A stretch of DNA of 39,851 bases, taken from HK-STAS-PATE-34 sp031973435 (GTDB lineage: Bacteria > Patescibacteriota > Minisyncoccia > Phycocordibacterales > UBA9973). Below the pieces are notes generated by a model. That model did no database searches and was not told the DNA's origin. It worked only from the letters and a program-made list of their open reading frames with translations. The position numbers and the translations under genes are program-made. The stretch spans positions 1 to 39,851 of the forward strand of contig DALYDA010000004.1 in assembly GCA_031973435.1 (NCBI GenBank), written 5' to 3'. Positions 1 through 8,708 of the stretch are shown piece after piece; position 1 is the first letter of the stretch; every line of letters starts with the position of its first letter.

Positions 1-699
1 CTTGTTTTCAGTGTCAGACTTTACTCCTACAACACCTCCAGAAGAGGGATAAGTATAGAAAATAGATTGTTGGTCAGGGGAGACAACAAAGAGAACTATT
101 TCTTTTGGTAGGTATACACCAGTTATTTGCCTCAATCCGTCAGGACCAGAAATTCCTAGGTTTACACTATATGTCTCTATTTTATTATCATCGCCTACAT
201 ATCGATAAACAACACCCTCCCCTTTTCTTGTAAAAATAGCTTCATGAGAGTTTGGAATTGTTGTGTTTGTAACACGTGTCGCTATTCCAGATTCTGGACT
301 TATATCAAATATGTTTCCAGTAACCTTATCTACATATCTAAGTTCATACGTAGTTATGTTTTCTAGTGTTTCTTTCCCGTCAACTACAACTGTTGTGGTT
401 GTTGTTTTAGACACCTCTGTCATCCCAGAGACAGGTACAGTTACAAGTTTATATATTTGTTTGTAGTCGGACGGTGTCGAAACGTTCTCACCTTCATTTG
501 TATTACCTGTATTGTTCTCGGGCAGGAATTGTTCATTTTGTTGTGATCCTCCACCAAAAGGGAAAAGATTTCTCGATGTTTCGGCGATTGTCTCCCCCAC
601 TGACTTATTTTCCTTGTCAGCTTTTAGTATCAAATAGAAACTTGCACCCAAAAGGATGACAAAGACGATTATTATAAATCTGAATGTTTTTTTAGACAT
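1..699 (-). CDS. Membrane-anchored hypothetical protein, C-terminus cut by window edge
   Basis: The reading frame runs from an ATG at 699 leftward without a stop to base 1, giving 233 residues of an incomplete protein. It begins with MSKKTFRF followed by a single hydrophobic helix (about residues 5-22), then a Ser/Thr/Asn-rich linker (about 40-75), then beta-rich sequence in which phrases such as LRYVDKVTGNIFDI and FTRKGEGVVYRYVG suggest blades of a beta-propeller-like outer domain. It starts two bases after the stop of the pilin/NlpC fusion gene, so it is probably the last visible gene of the virB4 operon and a surface component of the same apparatus. I do not recognise the family; the propeller reading is inference. 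Confidence 0.8.
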   Translation of the reverse strand, partial: MSKKTFRFIIIVFVILLGASFYLILKADKENKSVGETIAETSRNLFPFGGGSQQNEQFLPENNTGNTNEGENVSTPSDYKQIYKLVTVPVSGMTEVSKTTTTTVVVDGKETLENITTYELRYVDKVTGNIFDISPESGIATRVTNTTIPNSHEAIFTRKGEGVVYRYVGDDNKIETYSVNLGISGPDGLRQITGVYLPKEIVLFVVSPDQQSIFYTYPSSGGVVGVKSDTENK

Positions 700-701
700 A
701 A

Positions 702-2384
702 TTAAATTGGAATATAGTGATACAGGCACGATTTACGACTATAAGAATCAAGTGATTGTGGGTCTGTTGCGTCCCCCACTTTTCCTCCATTACCAGGATA
801 GGTTGGACCGTGTGTGTCTATTATTTTTCCATCACCAATATATACGACTACATGTCCCCCGTCTCTGCCTGCTTCTATTAACGGAGCACATTCTCCTTTT
901 TCCCACCCCAATAAATCCCCAGGCTTTAAAGGATTACCATTTACTGTGGTTCCTGTTAGACTGGTGATGGTTTTGTTTCCTTCGTTGAACATATCGACAG
1001 TTACTTCTGCAACCTGAGGAAGACCCGTGCATGCTCTGACGTAGTTTGCGTAACTTGAACAATCCAAATATATTGTACCTTCAGGGCCAGGGGACAAACG
1101 CAATGCTTGATTGTATGTAGTTTTTCCCACAAAACTCTCCGCTACTGATTTTACAGAAGCACTTCCTCCTGTACCTGGGCAAGAGACTCCGTCCGGGAGG
1201 TAATCTCCTGTAATAGAAATCTCCCCTATTGGTGCGGCCATCTCGTCACCTTCAAGTTCATAGTCCACTTTCTTTAACGCAAACTTGAAATCAACTAAGT
1301 CTGGGTTTATTGTTCTAAGTAGTATAAATGCTCCAAGGAGAAGTGCCAGTCCAGAAAGAGTGTTGTTTATTATCCCTATCGCTGCACCTTTGCTTGTTAT
1401 GACATCACTTGCCATGTATTGGATACCGGCAACAACAAACATGACAACAGCTATCGCTCCTGCGATACCGATTATTACTCCCAAAACAGTGTTTACGTAT
1501 TTCCCGAAGTCTACATCCGGTGTGATTCTTTCTAGATCTCCTATTGGTGCAAGTAGACAGTATCCATCTTCTCCGTCACAATCTACGGTCGAAGTTGTGC
1601 CGCTAAGAGTGACAGGGTCCGGAACGTTGTCTGGGTCTACTTCGAAAAAAGGCGCCTCTCCCGTGTCTGGGTCTATTGAATAGTAGGTCTTACTAAAATC
1701 TAGCAATTTGAAGTAGTAAGGTTCTCCTGCGGTAAGTCCTGCTGTAGGAATACTTATTGTAAAGTTTCCATGAACTGATGTATCGTATCCTGTGATCGGC
1801 GAGATGGTCGCTACAGAACTTGAGGTGTCTAAGGAGTCGACTGATGTACCATAAAGCGCGTAAATAAAGTAGTTTGCTCCAGGTATCTCTGTTGCAGGAC
1901 CTTTATTGTATGTTCCCTTTATAAATACAGTTCCTGCCCCACCATCTGAGACTGTTACGGTGTCCCCAATGCTTATGTCAGCAGTTGCCGTAGTAAAGTC
2001 TCCTGTCGCGTATGTTGTTCCTAGGTCCACAACTTTGTAATAGTAAGTTTCTCCAGATGTCAGTCCGTCAAAGTAAATAGTGAAGAAGTTTCCTGTGGCC
2101 AAAGAAGACAGTTCAAAGGAGTGTTCAGCTGTTCCGCCCCCAGGGAAGGTAGGATCGGTAGAATATACTGCGTACACAAAACCTTCAGGTAAAACTCCAT
2201 CTGCTGGCAGTGTGTATTTACCCGTGACTTCAGCTGTTACATATTCTGCTGTGTCAGTTACACCCGACACTGTCACGGGCCCTGCATTTGCTTGGCTTGT
2301 AAAAAGAAAAATAAAACTAAATATTCCAAAAAAGAAAATTTTATTTAAAAGTGATAACTTTATTTTTTTTATGTCCGTTTTCAT
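702..2384 (-). CDS. T4SS pilin-like membrane segment fused to NlpC/P60 peptidoglycan hydrolase
   Basis: 560 residues. The order is: N-terminal signal or anchor helix (about 13-34, ending near QANA); two beta-rich Fn3/Ig-like units (about 36-135 and 138-250) sharing the phrase YYYK/YYFK near their ends; a paired-helix segment (about 298-320 and 337-357, starting GKYVNTVLGVIIGIAGAIAV) like the VirB2/T4SS-pilin segments common in Patescibacteria; and a C-terminal NlpC/P60-type domain (about 408-560). The last has the catalytic Cys442 in DCSSY, His511 in GGHVVVYIG and a further His525 in DTHG. It would cut peptide links of peptidoglycan, as VirB1-type enzymes do for T4SS assembly. It starts 5 bases after the Ig-repeat gene. 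Fusion of pilin-like and hydrolase parts in one chain is unusual. The domain reading is strong for NlpC and moderate for the pilin part. Confidence 0.82.
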   Translation of the reverse strand: MKTDIKKIKLSLLNKIFFFGIFSFIFLFTSQANAGPVTVSGVTDTAEYVTAEVTGKYTLPADGVLPEGFVYAVYSTDPTFPGGGTAEHSFELSSLATGNFFTIYFDGLTSGETYYYKVVDLGTTYATGDFTTATADISIGDTVTVSDGGAGTVFIKGTYNKGPATEIPGANYFIYALYGTSVDSLDTSSSVATISPITGYDTSVHGNFTISIPTAGLTAGEPYYFKLLDFSKTYYSIDPDTGEAPFFEVDPDNVPDPVTLSGTTSTVDCDGEDGYCLLAPIGDLERITPDVDFGKYVNTVLGVIIGIAGAIAVVMFVVAGIQYMASDVITSKGAAIGIINNTLSGLALLLGAFILLRTINPDLVDFKFALKKVDYELEGDEMAAPIGEISITGDYLPDGVSCPGTGGSASVKSVAESFVGKTTYNQALRLSPGPEGTIYLDCSSYANYVRACTGLPQVAEVTVDMFNEGNKTITSLTGTTVNGNPLKPGDLLGWEKGECAPLIEAGRDGGHVVVYIGDGKIIDTHGPTYPGNGGKVGDATDPQSLDSYSRKSCLYHYIPI

Positions 2385-2389
2385 GGGTA

Positions 2390-3385
2390 TTAATATTCTA
2401 CACTGATGACACTTTCCTTTTTCTGGTAAAGGGTTTTTCCATTGACGACATTTAGACCGATTGATGATGTGCCTGAGACACCTACCGGTTTCTTTATTGT
2501 CAGTTCATTCTTAATATTAGGAACTGTTTGTGTTTGGTTGTTTATTTCCCAGACGTAAGAAAGTATCGAGTCCGCTGGGTTTCCCGATCCAGAGGAGAAG
2601 AAATACGGTATTGCAACAACCGTTACGCTGTCTTTTTGTAATCTATATTTTTCATCAATAGCATAGTCTGAAACAACTGAAGTTGTAGGGTCTTTTGGAT
2701 AGAAAACAATTTTTGGAGATCCGAGTGACAAACGAAGATCTTTCTTTGCGTTCTGTCCCCCGTCTCTGGAAGAAACAACGAGAGATATAGTATCAGGGTT
2801 GTCTAAGTAGGCATTTTTATAAACGTAAGAATTTTTACCATAACCAGAGTAGTTAGGCATGGCAGTGTAGTTGTGAGTCCATGTGTACACAAGGTCTGTG
2901 TCAGAAAGTTTGCTTCCGGCAGAGTTTCGAAGAGCTGGAACGGCTGTTATTTCTATCAGTGCTTCCCTTGAAGGAAGGGCTTTGCCTTTGTAGAAAGGTG
3001 GAGTATATGAATCTATTGCCTCCCACAACAAATCCACGTCTTGTGGAGCAAGTATGACAACTCTTTCCATTTTGATACCGTTTTGAGTAACTATGTTTAT
3101 GGTCACAGTTTTTTGTGATCCGGTGTTTGGAGAGTTTAGAGAAAAAGAATTTTTACCATAACCAGATAATGAAAGTTGTCCGTCAACGGTCCACGATATC
3201 AAGGCTCTATTTAGGTCAGTTGAATAACTAGTAAGAACAATAGTTACGTTCTCGTTTGGGCCAGGTGTCTCAGGTGTTATTTTTATACCAAGGCTAGGTT
3301 CCACCCCAAGTTGCGCCAACGAAATAGCAGGTGTCCCGATAAGAGAAACCATAAGTATAAAACAGACGATATTACGCCTAAACAT
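2390..3385 (-). CDS. Secreted Ig-like repeat protein of the T4SS cluster
   Basis: 331 residues with a clear signal peptide (MFRRNIVCFILMVSLIGTPAISLAQ, cleavage near residue 25). The mature part is built from about three beta-sandwich-like repeats. Two contain the same phrase, SGYGKNSF and SGYGKNSY, each just after a Trp-containing strand (ISWTVDGQ and YTWTHNYT); a third has YVWEINNQT. This looks like PKD/Ig-type surface domains. It lies between virB4 and the pilin/NlpC gene on the same strand, so it is probably an extracytoplasmic part of the secretion or pilus system. The -10 box TGCTATAAT (box at 3394-3399) ends 8 bases before the ATG, so it may also be transcribed on its own. No enzyme motif is visible. 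Confidence 0.8.
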   Translation of the reverse strand: MFRRNIVCFILMVSLIGTPAISLAQLGVEPSLGIKITPETPGPNENVTIVLTSYSTDLNRALISWTVDGQLSLSGYGKNSFSLNSPNTGSQKTVTINIVTQNGIKMERVVILAPQDVDLLWEAIDSYTPPFYKGKALPSREALIEITAVPALRNSAGSKLSDTDLVYTWTHNYTAMPNYSGYGKNSYVYKNAYLDNPDTISLVVSSRDGGQNAKKDLRLSLGSPKIVFYPKDPTTSVVSDYAIDEKYRLQKDSVTVVAIPYFFSSGSGNPADSILSYVWEINNQTQTVPNIKNELTIKKPVGVSGTSSIGLNVVNGKTLYQKKESVISVEY

Positions 3386-3421
3386 ATAGAAATATTATAG
3401 CACGTTAGGAAAAAACAAAAA

Positions 3422-5260
3422 TTAGTGGAGAGTCTCTTTTGACTTTTCGAGTTCTTGCTTAGCCTTTTTTATAGCGAGAACCTGGGAAGGATCAGATGTG
3501 AGTATCTGCTCCTCTGTGTAGGAAGCGATGATTTTTATGGCAACGTGCTTTAGTCCAGCAAAGAATATTCCCTCTCCCACCCCAGATTCTAGTAGGAGGT
3601 ATTTTTCTTCATCTGTGAGATTGAAAGTCTTTTGAAGAGTATCGATAGTAGAAGGAGATTGCTTCAATAGAATTTGGATAGAAGAGTTGGTAACAATAGG
3701 AACCCCGTATGTGCTTTTCATGAAGTCGTCTACGTCTTGTGTGATTGTAGCTAATCCTAGATAGTACTTACGTCCTCGTTTTGCAATAGAATAAAGGAAA
3801 GATGCAGTGTCGTCAGATTTCATCATCCACCAAGCCTCGTCTACTACCAAAAGACGCTTCTTGAGAGTTTTTCTAACAGCATTCCATATAAAGTGAGTAA
3901 CGATATACATTGCTACTGGTTTTAGGTCGTCTTCCATGTCACGAACAGAAAAAACTACAAACTTTCTGTTTATGTCTACGTTTGTAGGCTGGTTTATGAA
4001 AGTAGCCCAACTACCCCTAGTGAATTTTTGTAGTCTTTGTAAGATAGATTCTGTTCCTTCCATTCCGGTTAGAACCATTTCAAAATCTGACAGCAGTGGA
4101 GGCTCTATAGAAGAAAAATCAGAGTCTGCTGTGATATCTTTTATCGCATATGTTTCAGTTATAGCCCTGTCCACAATAGCGTCTTCTTCAGGACTAAGTC
4201 CACCGAGCATGATTCTAAATAGTCCGACAAGGTTTATTATGTTTGAACGAAGAACATCTGCCCCTGTCTCGTCTTCTCTAGGGATAGGAAGGTCAAATGG
4301 GTTTATATGGTGATCTGAAGACAGAGAAATGTTGAAGTATCTCCCACCCACAGCTTCTGTTAGATATTCATATTCTCTTTCCGGATCTATTACCATTACC
4401 TCCGTGTCGAACATAAGAGAGCGAAGTATCTCTAGTTTTGTTGCAAAACTTTTTCCAGATCCAGACTTTGCAAACATAATAGAGTTGTAGTTTTCAAGCG
4501 AGAATCTGTCGAAAATAACCATGCTCGCATTGTGACGATTTATCCCATAAAGTATCCCCTTGTCAGCAGTTAGGTCAAAGGACACAAAGGGAAAGATAGA
4601 AGAGAGGGGGTCGGAATTTAATTTTTGGTGAACGAGAAGAAGGTCGCTCCCTATAGGAATAACACTTTTGAATCCGTCTTCTTGTTGGAAAAGTGCAGGC
4701 TTTAGATATACAAGTTTTGCCTCGAGGATAGACTTGATCTCGTTTTCTGTCTTGTAGAGCTCTGTTTCGTTGTCAGCATATATTGTTATATAGAGGCCAA
4801 CATCAAAGAGCCTTTCTTGTGCTTGCTGTAGGTTGTCACGTAGTTCTTCTATGTCTCTGTATGCAGTATCAAGCACAGGGTCACGCACAAGCCCCTTCTG
4901 TTCTCTTACAGATATCTGACTAGCAACTTCAGCAACCTTCTTTTGAAATGTCTTCAGTACAGCGGACGTGTTTATCGGATGGATAAATATAGAAACATCA
5001 AAGATCTTATCTAGGTTAATTACAGGTGAGAACCAGTTGTCTGTTAGGAATCTGGGGTATGATATTACAAAAAAAGTTTTTGCTATTTTGTCCCCTAGAT
5101 TTAGAGACTTTGGAGTTATCTCTAGTGCAGAAGGCGCGATGATGTCTTGGAGTTCAAGTGTTGCAGCACGATATATCTCTTGAGGAAGAATAGGAGAAAG
5201 TGCACTAGTCACACTATTTTGCTTTTTTCTAGATGGAAGTATTTTGTCTAGTAACGACAT
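3422..5260 (-). CDS. virB4: VirB4/TraC-type T4SS ATPase
   Basis: 612 residues from the ATG at 5260. The frame can be extended to a TTG at 5278, but that would place the promoter -10 box inside the gene, so I reject it. An N-terminal VirB4 domain is followed by the P-loop AKSGSGKS (about 264-271), Walker B RLLVVDEAW (about 469-477) and the conserved stretch around KRGRKYYLGLATITQD. These are hallmarks of the hexameric ATPase that powers conjugation-type secretion or pilus extension at the inner face of the membrane. It heads the minus-strand arm with the Ig-repeat and pilin/NlpC genes downstream. TGTTATAAT (box 5267-5272) lies exactly 6 bases before the ATG and there is no Shine-Dalgarno sequence, which suggests a leaderless mRNA. 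Family assignment is secure; the substrate is unknown. Confidence 0.95.
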   Translation of the reverse strand: MSLLDKILPSRKKQNSVTSALSPILPQEIYRAATLELQDIIAPSALEITPKSLNLGDKIAKTFFVISYPRFLTDNWFSPVINLDKIFDVSIFIHPINTSAVLKTFQKKVAEVASQISVREQKGLVRDPVLDTAYRDIEELRDNLQQAQERLFDVGLYITIYADNETELYKTENEIKSILEAKLVYLKPALFQQEDGFKSVIPIGSDLLLVHQKLNSDPLSSIFPFVSFDLTADKGILYGINRHNASMVIFDRFSLENYNSIMFAKSGSGKSFATKLEILRSLMFDTEVMVIDPEREYEYLTEAVGGRYFNISLSSDHHINPFDLPIPREDETGADVLRSNIINLVGLFRIMLGGLSPEEDAIVDRAITETYAIKDITADSDFSSIEPPLLSDFEMVLTGMEGTESILQRLQKFTRGSWATFINQPTNVDINRKFVVFSVRDMEDDLKPVAMYIVTHFIWNAVRKTLKKRLLVVDEAWWMMKSDDTASFLYSIAKRGRKYYLGLATITQDVDDFMKSTYGVPIVTNSSIQILLKQSPSTIDTLQKTFNLTDEEKYLLLESGVGEGIFFAGLKHVAIKIIASYTEEQILTSDPSQVLAIKKAKQELEKSKETLH

Positions 5261-5266
5261 GAAGAA

Positions 5267-5272
5267 ATTATA
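5267..5272 (-). promoter_or_regulatory. -10 box of virB4, six bases before the ATG
   Basis: TATAAT on the minus strand with the extended element TGT in front of it. The six bases between the box and the ATG equal a normal discriminator, so transcription should start at or next to the A of ATG. Confidence 0.75.
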
Positions 5273-5321
5273 ACACAATAGAGATACTTTTTACTTAACA
5301 CAAAATAAACACATGCTGTGT

Positions 5322-5327
5322 TATAAT
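5322..5327 (+). promoter_or_regulatory. Extended -10 box of the VirB4 N-domain/prgI arm
   Basis: TGTTATAAT on the plus strand with the box ending 10 bases before the ATG at 5338. It is back-to-back with the virB4 promoter about 50 bases away, so the two arms of the secretion cluster share one divergent control region. Confidence 0.7.
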
Positions 5328-5337
5328 ATTTATACTT

Positions 5338-5988
5338 ATGGCACTAAACGCTACATCTGCACAAAGCTTCGTTCCAATAAAAGAAGTCAGGGACGGAGTC
5401 ATAATTCTAAAAGACGGAAGTCTTAGGCTGATACTCCTTGCTTCTTCTGTAAACTTGGCATTAAAGTCATACGATGAGCAACAAGCAATAATAATGCAAT
5501 TTCAAAACTTTCTAAACTCCTTGGATTTTTCTACTCAGATTGTTATCCAGTCGAGACGTTATGATGTTAGGCCATATCTAACAACACTAGAGGAGATGAT
5601 GGACAAACAAACAGAGCCACTTATGAAGGTTCAGACAAAAGAATATATGGAATTTATAAGAGAATTTAGTGACTCAAACGCTATTATGAAGAAGCAGTTT
5701 TTCCTCTGTGTTCCGTATGGAGTTTCTGCTGTGACTTCACAAGGAGGACTTCTAAATAAGTTTTTACCAAAAAGAGATGGTCCAAAAGTTCAAGCAGGGC
5801 TCACAGATAAAGAGGCCATGTTTGAAGAAGCGAGAAGCCAGCTTGAACAAAGAGTCGGAGTTATAGAGCAAGGATTGTCCCGTTGTGGAGTGAGAACGGC
5901 AAGACTTGGAACAGAAGAAGTCGTAGAAGTCTTTTACAAGTGGTTCAACCCAGGAGAAGCAGCGCAGAGTGTTACTGAGAACAAATAG
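5338..5988 (+). CDS. VirB4 N-terminal-domain-like protein without ATPase domain
   Basis: 216 residues. The start ALNATSAQSFVPIKEVRDGV, the phrase DGSLRLILLASSVNLALKS and the following helical part resemble the N-terminal domain of VirB4/TraC proteins, which contacts the membrane channel. There is no P-loop or Walker B, so it cannot hydrolyse ATP itself. Proteins of this kind commonly sit next to prgI and virB4 in Parcubacteria (established knowledge). It is followed after 4 bases by prgI on the same strand and faces virB4 divergently. Its likely role is a structural subunit or adaptor of the VirB4 complex. The alternative is a degenerate duplicate of virB4, but the frame is intact with no sign of decay. 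Confidence 0.8.
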   Translation: MALNATSAQSFVPIKEVRDGVIILKDGSLRLILLASSVNLALKSYDEQQAIIMQFQNFLNSLDFSTQIVIQSRRYDVRPYLTTLEEMMDKQTEPLMKVQTKEYMEFIREFSDSNAIMKKQFFLCVPYGVSAVTSQGGLLNKFLPKRDGPKVQAGLTDKEAMFEEARSQLEQRVGVIEQGLSRCGVRTARLGTEEVVEVFYKWFNPGEAAQSVTENK

Positions 5989-5992
5989 ATTT

Positions 5993-6403
5993 ATGCAATT
6001 TAAAGTCCCACAATTTATAGATGTAGAGGACAAGATATTTGGTCCTCTTACTTTCAAGCAATTTATCTATCTTGCGGGTGGAGTTGCACTTTGTTTTATT
6101 CTCTGGAAGATATTCCCCGTTATCATCGCGCTTATATTTATCGGCCCAGTAGCAGCGCTTACTTTTGCATTGACATTTGTTCGTATAAACAATAAGCCTT
6201 TTATAAACATACTAGAATCTTTCTTTAGATACTCTGCAGGTACAAAGTTATATGTCTGGAAAAAGGAACCAAAAGCACCAAGCAAAGAGGATATTGAAAT
6301 AAAGACCAACAATGACACGGATCCCTACCTACCAAAACTCTCAGGTAGCAAACTAAAAGACCTAGCCTGGAGTTTGGACGTACTTGATGCTAATAAAAAA
6401 TAA
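5993..6403 (+). CDS. prgI: PrgI-family T4SS membrane protein
   Basis: 136 residues from the ATG at 5993, where MQFKVPQFIDVEDKIFGPLT begins right after the stop of the previous gene. The longer frame from 5969 overlaps that gene and is less likely. The PrgI family pattern is clear: a short N-terminal strand region with KIFGPLTFKQFIYL, two adjacent membrane helices (about 27-68), then RINNKPFINILESFFRY and a polar cytoplasmic tail. PrgI proteins are the VirB3-like partners of VirB4 in conjugation systems of Gram-positive and CPR bacteria, which fits the neighbours. The stop codon lies inside the left arm of the bidirectional terminator at 6391-6430. Confidence 0.88.
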   Translation: MQFKVPQFIDVEDKIFGPLTFKQFIYLAGGVALCFILWKIFPVIIALIFIGPVAALTFALTFVRINNKPFINILESFFRYSAGTKLYVWKKEPKAPSKEDIEIKTNNDTDPYLPKLSGSKLKDLAWSLDVLDANKK

Positions 6404-6430
6404 ACGACGAACGTCGTTTATTTTTTATTA
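6391..6430. terminator. Bidirectional intrinsic terminator between prgI and the 6443 gene
   Basis: Perfect 18-base inverted repeat (6391-6408 with 6413-6430) with the loop GAAC. It carries A-rich and T-rich flanks inside the stem, so it can end transcription from both sides. It contains the prgI stop codon. Confidence 0.9.
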
Positions 6431-6442
6431 GTTATACTTAGT

Positions 6443-7225
6443 TTATATTGGTTCCCTGTACAGGTCTCCACCCGAAGCCACCTTTTTCTCTGATCCAACC
6501 AAAGGCAGTGAATGGTCAGTCGTTTCCTTTTTCATACCAAAGGAGCCTGACATCTTCTCCTCTATGATTCCTTTGCTAGTTGTTGGTGTGTAGGTGGGTG
6601 CTTTTGGCAATCCATCAACAGGTGGATTTGGTTCAAGTGTTGATTGCGATAACTTAACCATATGACGAATCGCACTTTCTGGCATCTTTATGTCCGCGAG
6701 AGAAATCTCAGTTAGAGATTTTGGTTGTGACAAAGTGTCTCCTATTTCTATCCCAGACTCCTTCAATATCTGTTCTTCTTTTGGACGAAGATCTACTCCC
6801 TCTTCCATGTCTTTGTTCTCAACTACTTCTTTTTCTAGATACTCCACTCCTGCTACAGGTTCTGGTTTGCCTTCTTTAGATTCTGACATAACCTCGTCCT
6901 CTATCTCTCTGTATGATATTACCGCCTCTCTCAGTGGATTAAATATCTCCTCGTTTATGTCGTGCATGACATCATCTATGTGCTCTTTTGGAAAGTTTGC
7001 ACTAGAGAGGAGTTTTGTTCGTAAGACATCCCTGTCTCGTAGCCCTATCGTGATCAGGTTTATCTCACTATATATAGTCCCTGTCACATCTACATGCAGA
7101 TTGTATTTCTCCCCTATGCTTTTTACTATCTCAGGTATAGGGATATCTACTATCGCTTCCTTCACAACGTCAGGAAGTGCGTCGAATGCGTGTATGATTT
7201 CATCCCCCGTAAATGTTTCTTCCAT
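6443..7225 (-). CDS. Hypothetical cytoplasmic protein downstream of the T4SS genes
   Basis: 260 residues, acidic and without signal or membrane segments. The first 110 residues look like a compact helical domain (MEETFTGDEIIHAFDALPDV onwards, with repeated helix-forming phrases such as VKEAIVDIPIPEIVKSIGEK). The remainder is a low-complexity linker rich in Glu, Pro, Ser and Lys. I do not recognise a family. It is the last gene of the minus-strand series that holds the VirB6-like channel and the coiled-coil membrane protein, 22 bases after the latter, so a role as a cytoplasmic accessory or regulator of the system is possible but only inferred from position. Confidence 0.7.
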   Translation of the reverse strand: MEETFTGDEIIHAFDALPDVVKEAIVDIPIPEIVKSIGEKYNLHVDVTGTIYSEINLITIGLRDRDVLRTKLLSSANFPKEHIDDVMHDINEEIFNPLREAVISYREIEDEVMSESKEGKPEPVAGVEYLEKEVVENKDMEEGVDLRPKEEQILKESGIEIGDTLSQPKSLTEISLADIKMPESAIRHMVKLSQSTLEPNPPVDGLPKAPTYTPTTSKGIIEEKMSGSFGMKKETTDHSLPLVGSEKKVASGGDLYREPI

Positions 7226-7247
7226 ATATTTTTTGTTAGGCTAATAA

Positions 7248-8702
7248 TTATTTTTTGTCATCAGGCTTCTTCTCATCTGGTTTTTTGTCATCCCCCATCC
7301 CTAGAGTTTTTTCATCTTTTTCTTTGTTTTCTAGAAGTTTTTTTAGATCATCCATCTCTCTTTCTTTCTTCTTTTTCTCAACGAGCTTTTCAAATATTTC
7401 ATTTTGTTCGGCTCCACGATCTGTCATTTCTTTCAGTTGGTTAATGATTTCTTTGTGCTCAGTCTCTTTTTTTGCTGTTTCGGCGTCTATAGCGAGTCTG
7501 TGTTGTTCCCTTTCTGTCATCTCTCTGTTCTTTTCATTTTTTATTCTTACTTTTTCTGCATCCAAGAGTTTCTTGTTACTTTCCAAAATCTTTTCTAGTA
7601 TTTCATTTGTATCCTTCAATCTTTCCTTTGCCAAATCTTCAGTATTCTTTTTGTTTCCTTCTTTACTTAGAGATTTTCTAACATTTTCTGCAGCCTTTAT
7701 TTCTGCGGATCTTTCTGCTGACTCGTTTCCAGGAGACCCCCCTTCTACTTTTCCTCGGATAACATTACCAAACTTCTTCCAATTGTCTGTATCAATCCTT
7801 CTCTTTAAGTACTCATCACGTATTGCCTTGTTTGCGTCCTTGCCATTTGTGTATTGTGGAGGTCTACTTCCATTTTTACTTTCGAACTCTTTTGCCATCT
7901 TTTCTCTTAACTCATCCATTTCCTTAGGATTTAAGTTCTTACCTCTGGACAATGCTTCTTTTCTTAGTTCATCTGCAAATTCCTTTTTCTTTATTATTGC
8001 ATCAGTTTCTTCTTGATTGAGATTTCTTCCTAATCGTTCTGCCTCTTTAGCAAGAGCGTCCCCGTATTTTTTAGTTCCATTGAGTCTTTTTTGTTCATCG
8101 TATTTGCTCTTTTTCTCATCCCATTTTTGTCCCCTCTTTTCCCAATACGCTTTCGCATCGGCATCACTCATTTTCATTCGGTCGATACGTGCCTTCATCT
8201 CCTTTTCCTTCTTCTTTGTTTTTGATTCTACTATGGCGTCTATGCTCTTTGCCTTGCCATCTACCTTTGCTGACATGAGTTTTGTGTCTAGGTTTATTTT
8301 TGCACCAGTTAGTTTGCCAAGACCTGTTCCCAGTTGTTTGCCTGCATCAGTGTTTCGTATATCAAAGCTAGTTTTTCTTGCGCCCTGTCCAGTCTTAAGA
8401 AGAGTGTTTCCGAGGAATCTTTTATAGGCTTTGTCGCTGGCTGCCATGCCCTTAAGAGTAGAACTATCTGCAAGTGAACCAACTGTTCTTCCGACTGCCT
8501 GTCTTCCGGCAAAAGCAGTAGCACCGAGAGCCACTCCGGCTCCCATTCCTATTGCTGCGCCACCAGCCTTTCTCGCCATGTCTACTATTTGTTTTCCTGC
8601 ACTTCCGGATAGTTTGATAGAAATATCTCGAATAGTCCTGATCATAAAGAGGATGATCATGAATTGTAGGATTATTCCAAGTAGTACTTCGTAGACGTTC
8701 AT
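7248..8702 (-). CDS. Membrane-anchored coiled-coil protein paired with the VirB6-like channel
   Basis: 484 residues. One N-terminal membrane helix (about 5-24, LLGIILQFMIILFMIRTI) is followed by a Gly/Ala-rich segment (about 45-75, with GGAAIGMGAGVALGATAFAG) that could be a second, glycine-rich helix or a channel-lining piece as in TrbL/VirB6 C-termini. From about 150 to the end there is a very highly charged Lys/Glu coiled coil ending in repeats of DKKPDEKKPDDKK type. It starts 7 bases after the VirB6-like gene and has its own -10 box, TATAAT, overlapping that gene's stop codon and lying exactly 6 bases before this ATG. It may be the split-off C-terminal part of a TrbL-like protein. Function is unproven. 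Confidence 0.75.
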   Translation of the reverse strand: MNVYEVLLGIILQFMIILFMIRTIRDISIKLSGSAGKQIVDMARKAGGAAIGMGAGVALGATAFAGRQAVGRTVGSLADSSTLKGMAASDKAYKRFLGNTLLKTGQGARKTSFDIRNTDAGKQLGTGLGKLTGAKINLDTKLMSAKVDGKAKSIDAIVESKTKKKEKEMKARIDRMKMSDADAKAYWEKRGQKWDEKKSKYDEQKRLNGTKKYGDALAKEAERLGRNLNQEETDAIIKKKEFADELRKEALSRGKNLNPKEMDELREKMAKEFESKNGSRPPQYTNGKDANKAIRDEYLKRRIDTDNWKKFGNVIRGKVEGGSPGNESAERSAEIKAAENVRKSLSKEGNKKNTEDLAKERLKDTNEILEKILESNKKLLDAEKVRIKNEKNREMTEREQHRLAIDAETAKKETEHKEIINQLKEMTDRGAEQNEIFEKLVEKKKKEREMDDLKKLLENKEKDEKTLGMGDDKKPDEKKPDDKK

Positions 8703-8708
8703 GTTTTT

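Noticed and set aside
3810..3830. Further hammerhead-like cores (CTGACGA or CTGATGA on either strand)
   Set aside because: Isolated matches, such as the one in virB4, have no stem II followed by GAAA and no cleavage triplet, so the ribozyme at 36343 appears to be the only copy.
7255..8016. 253-codon plus-strand frame rich in Ser and Phe
   Set aside because: It is the antisense image of the Lys/Glu coiled-coil gene; the composition is what the complementary strand of such codons gives.
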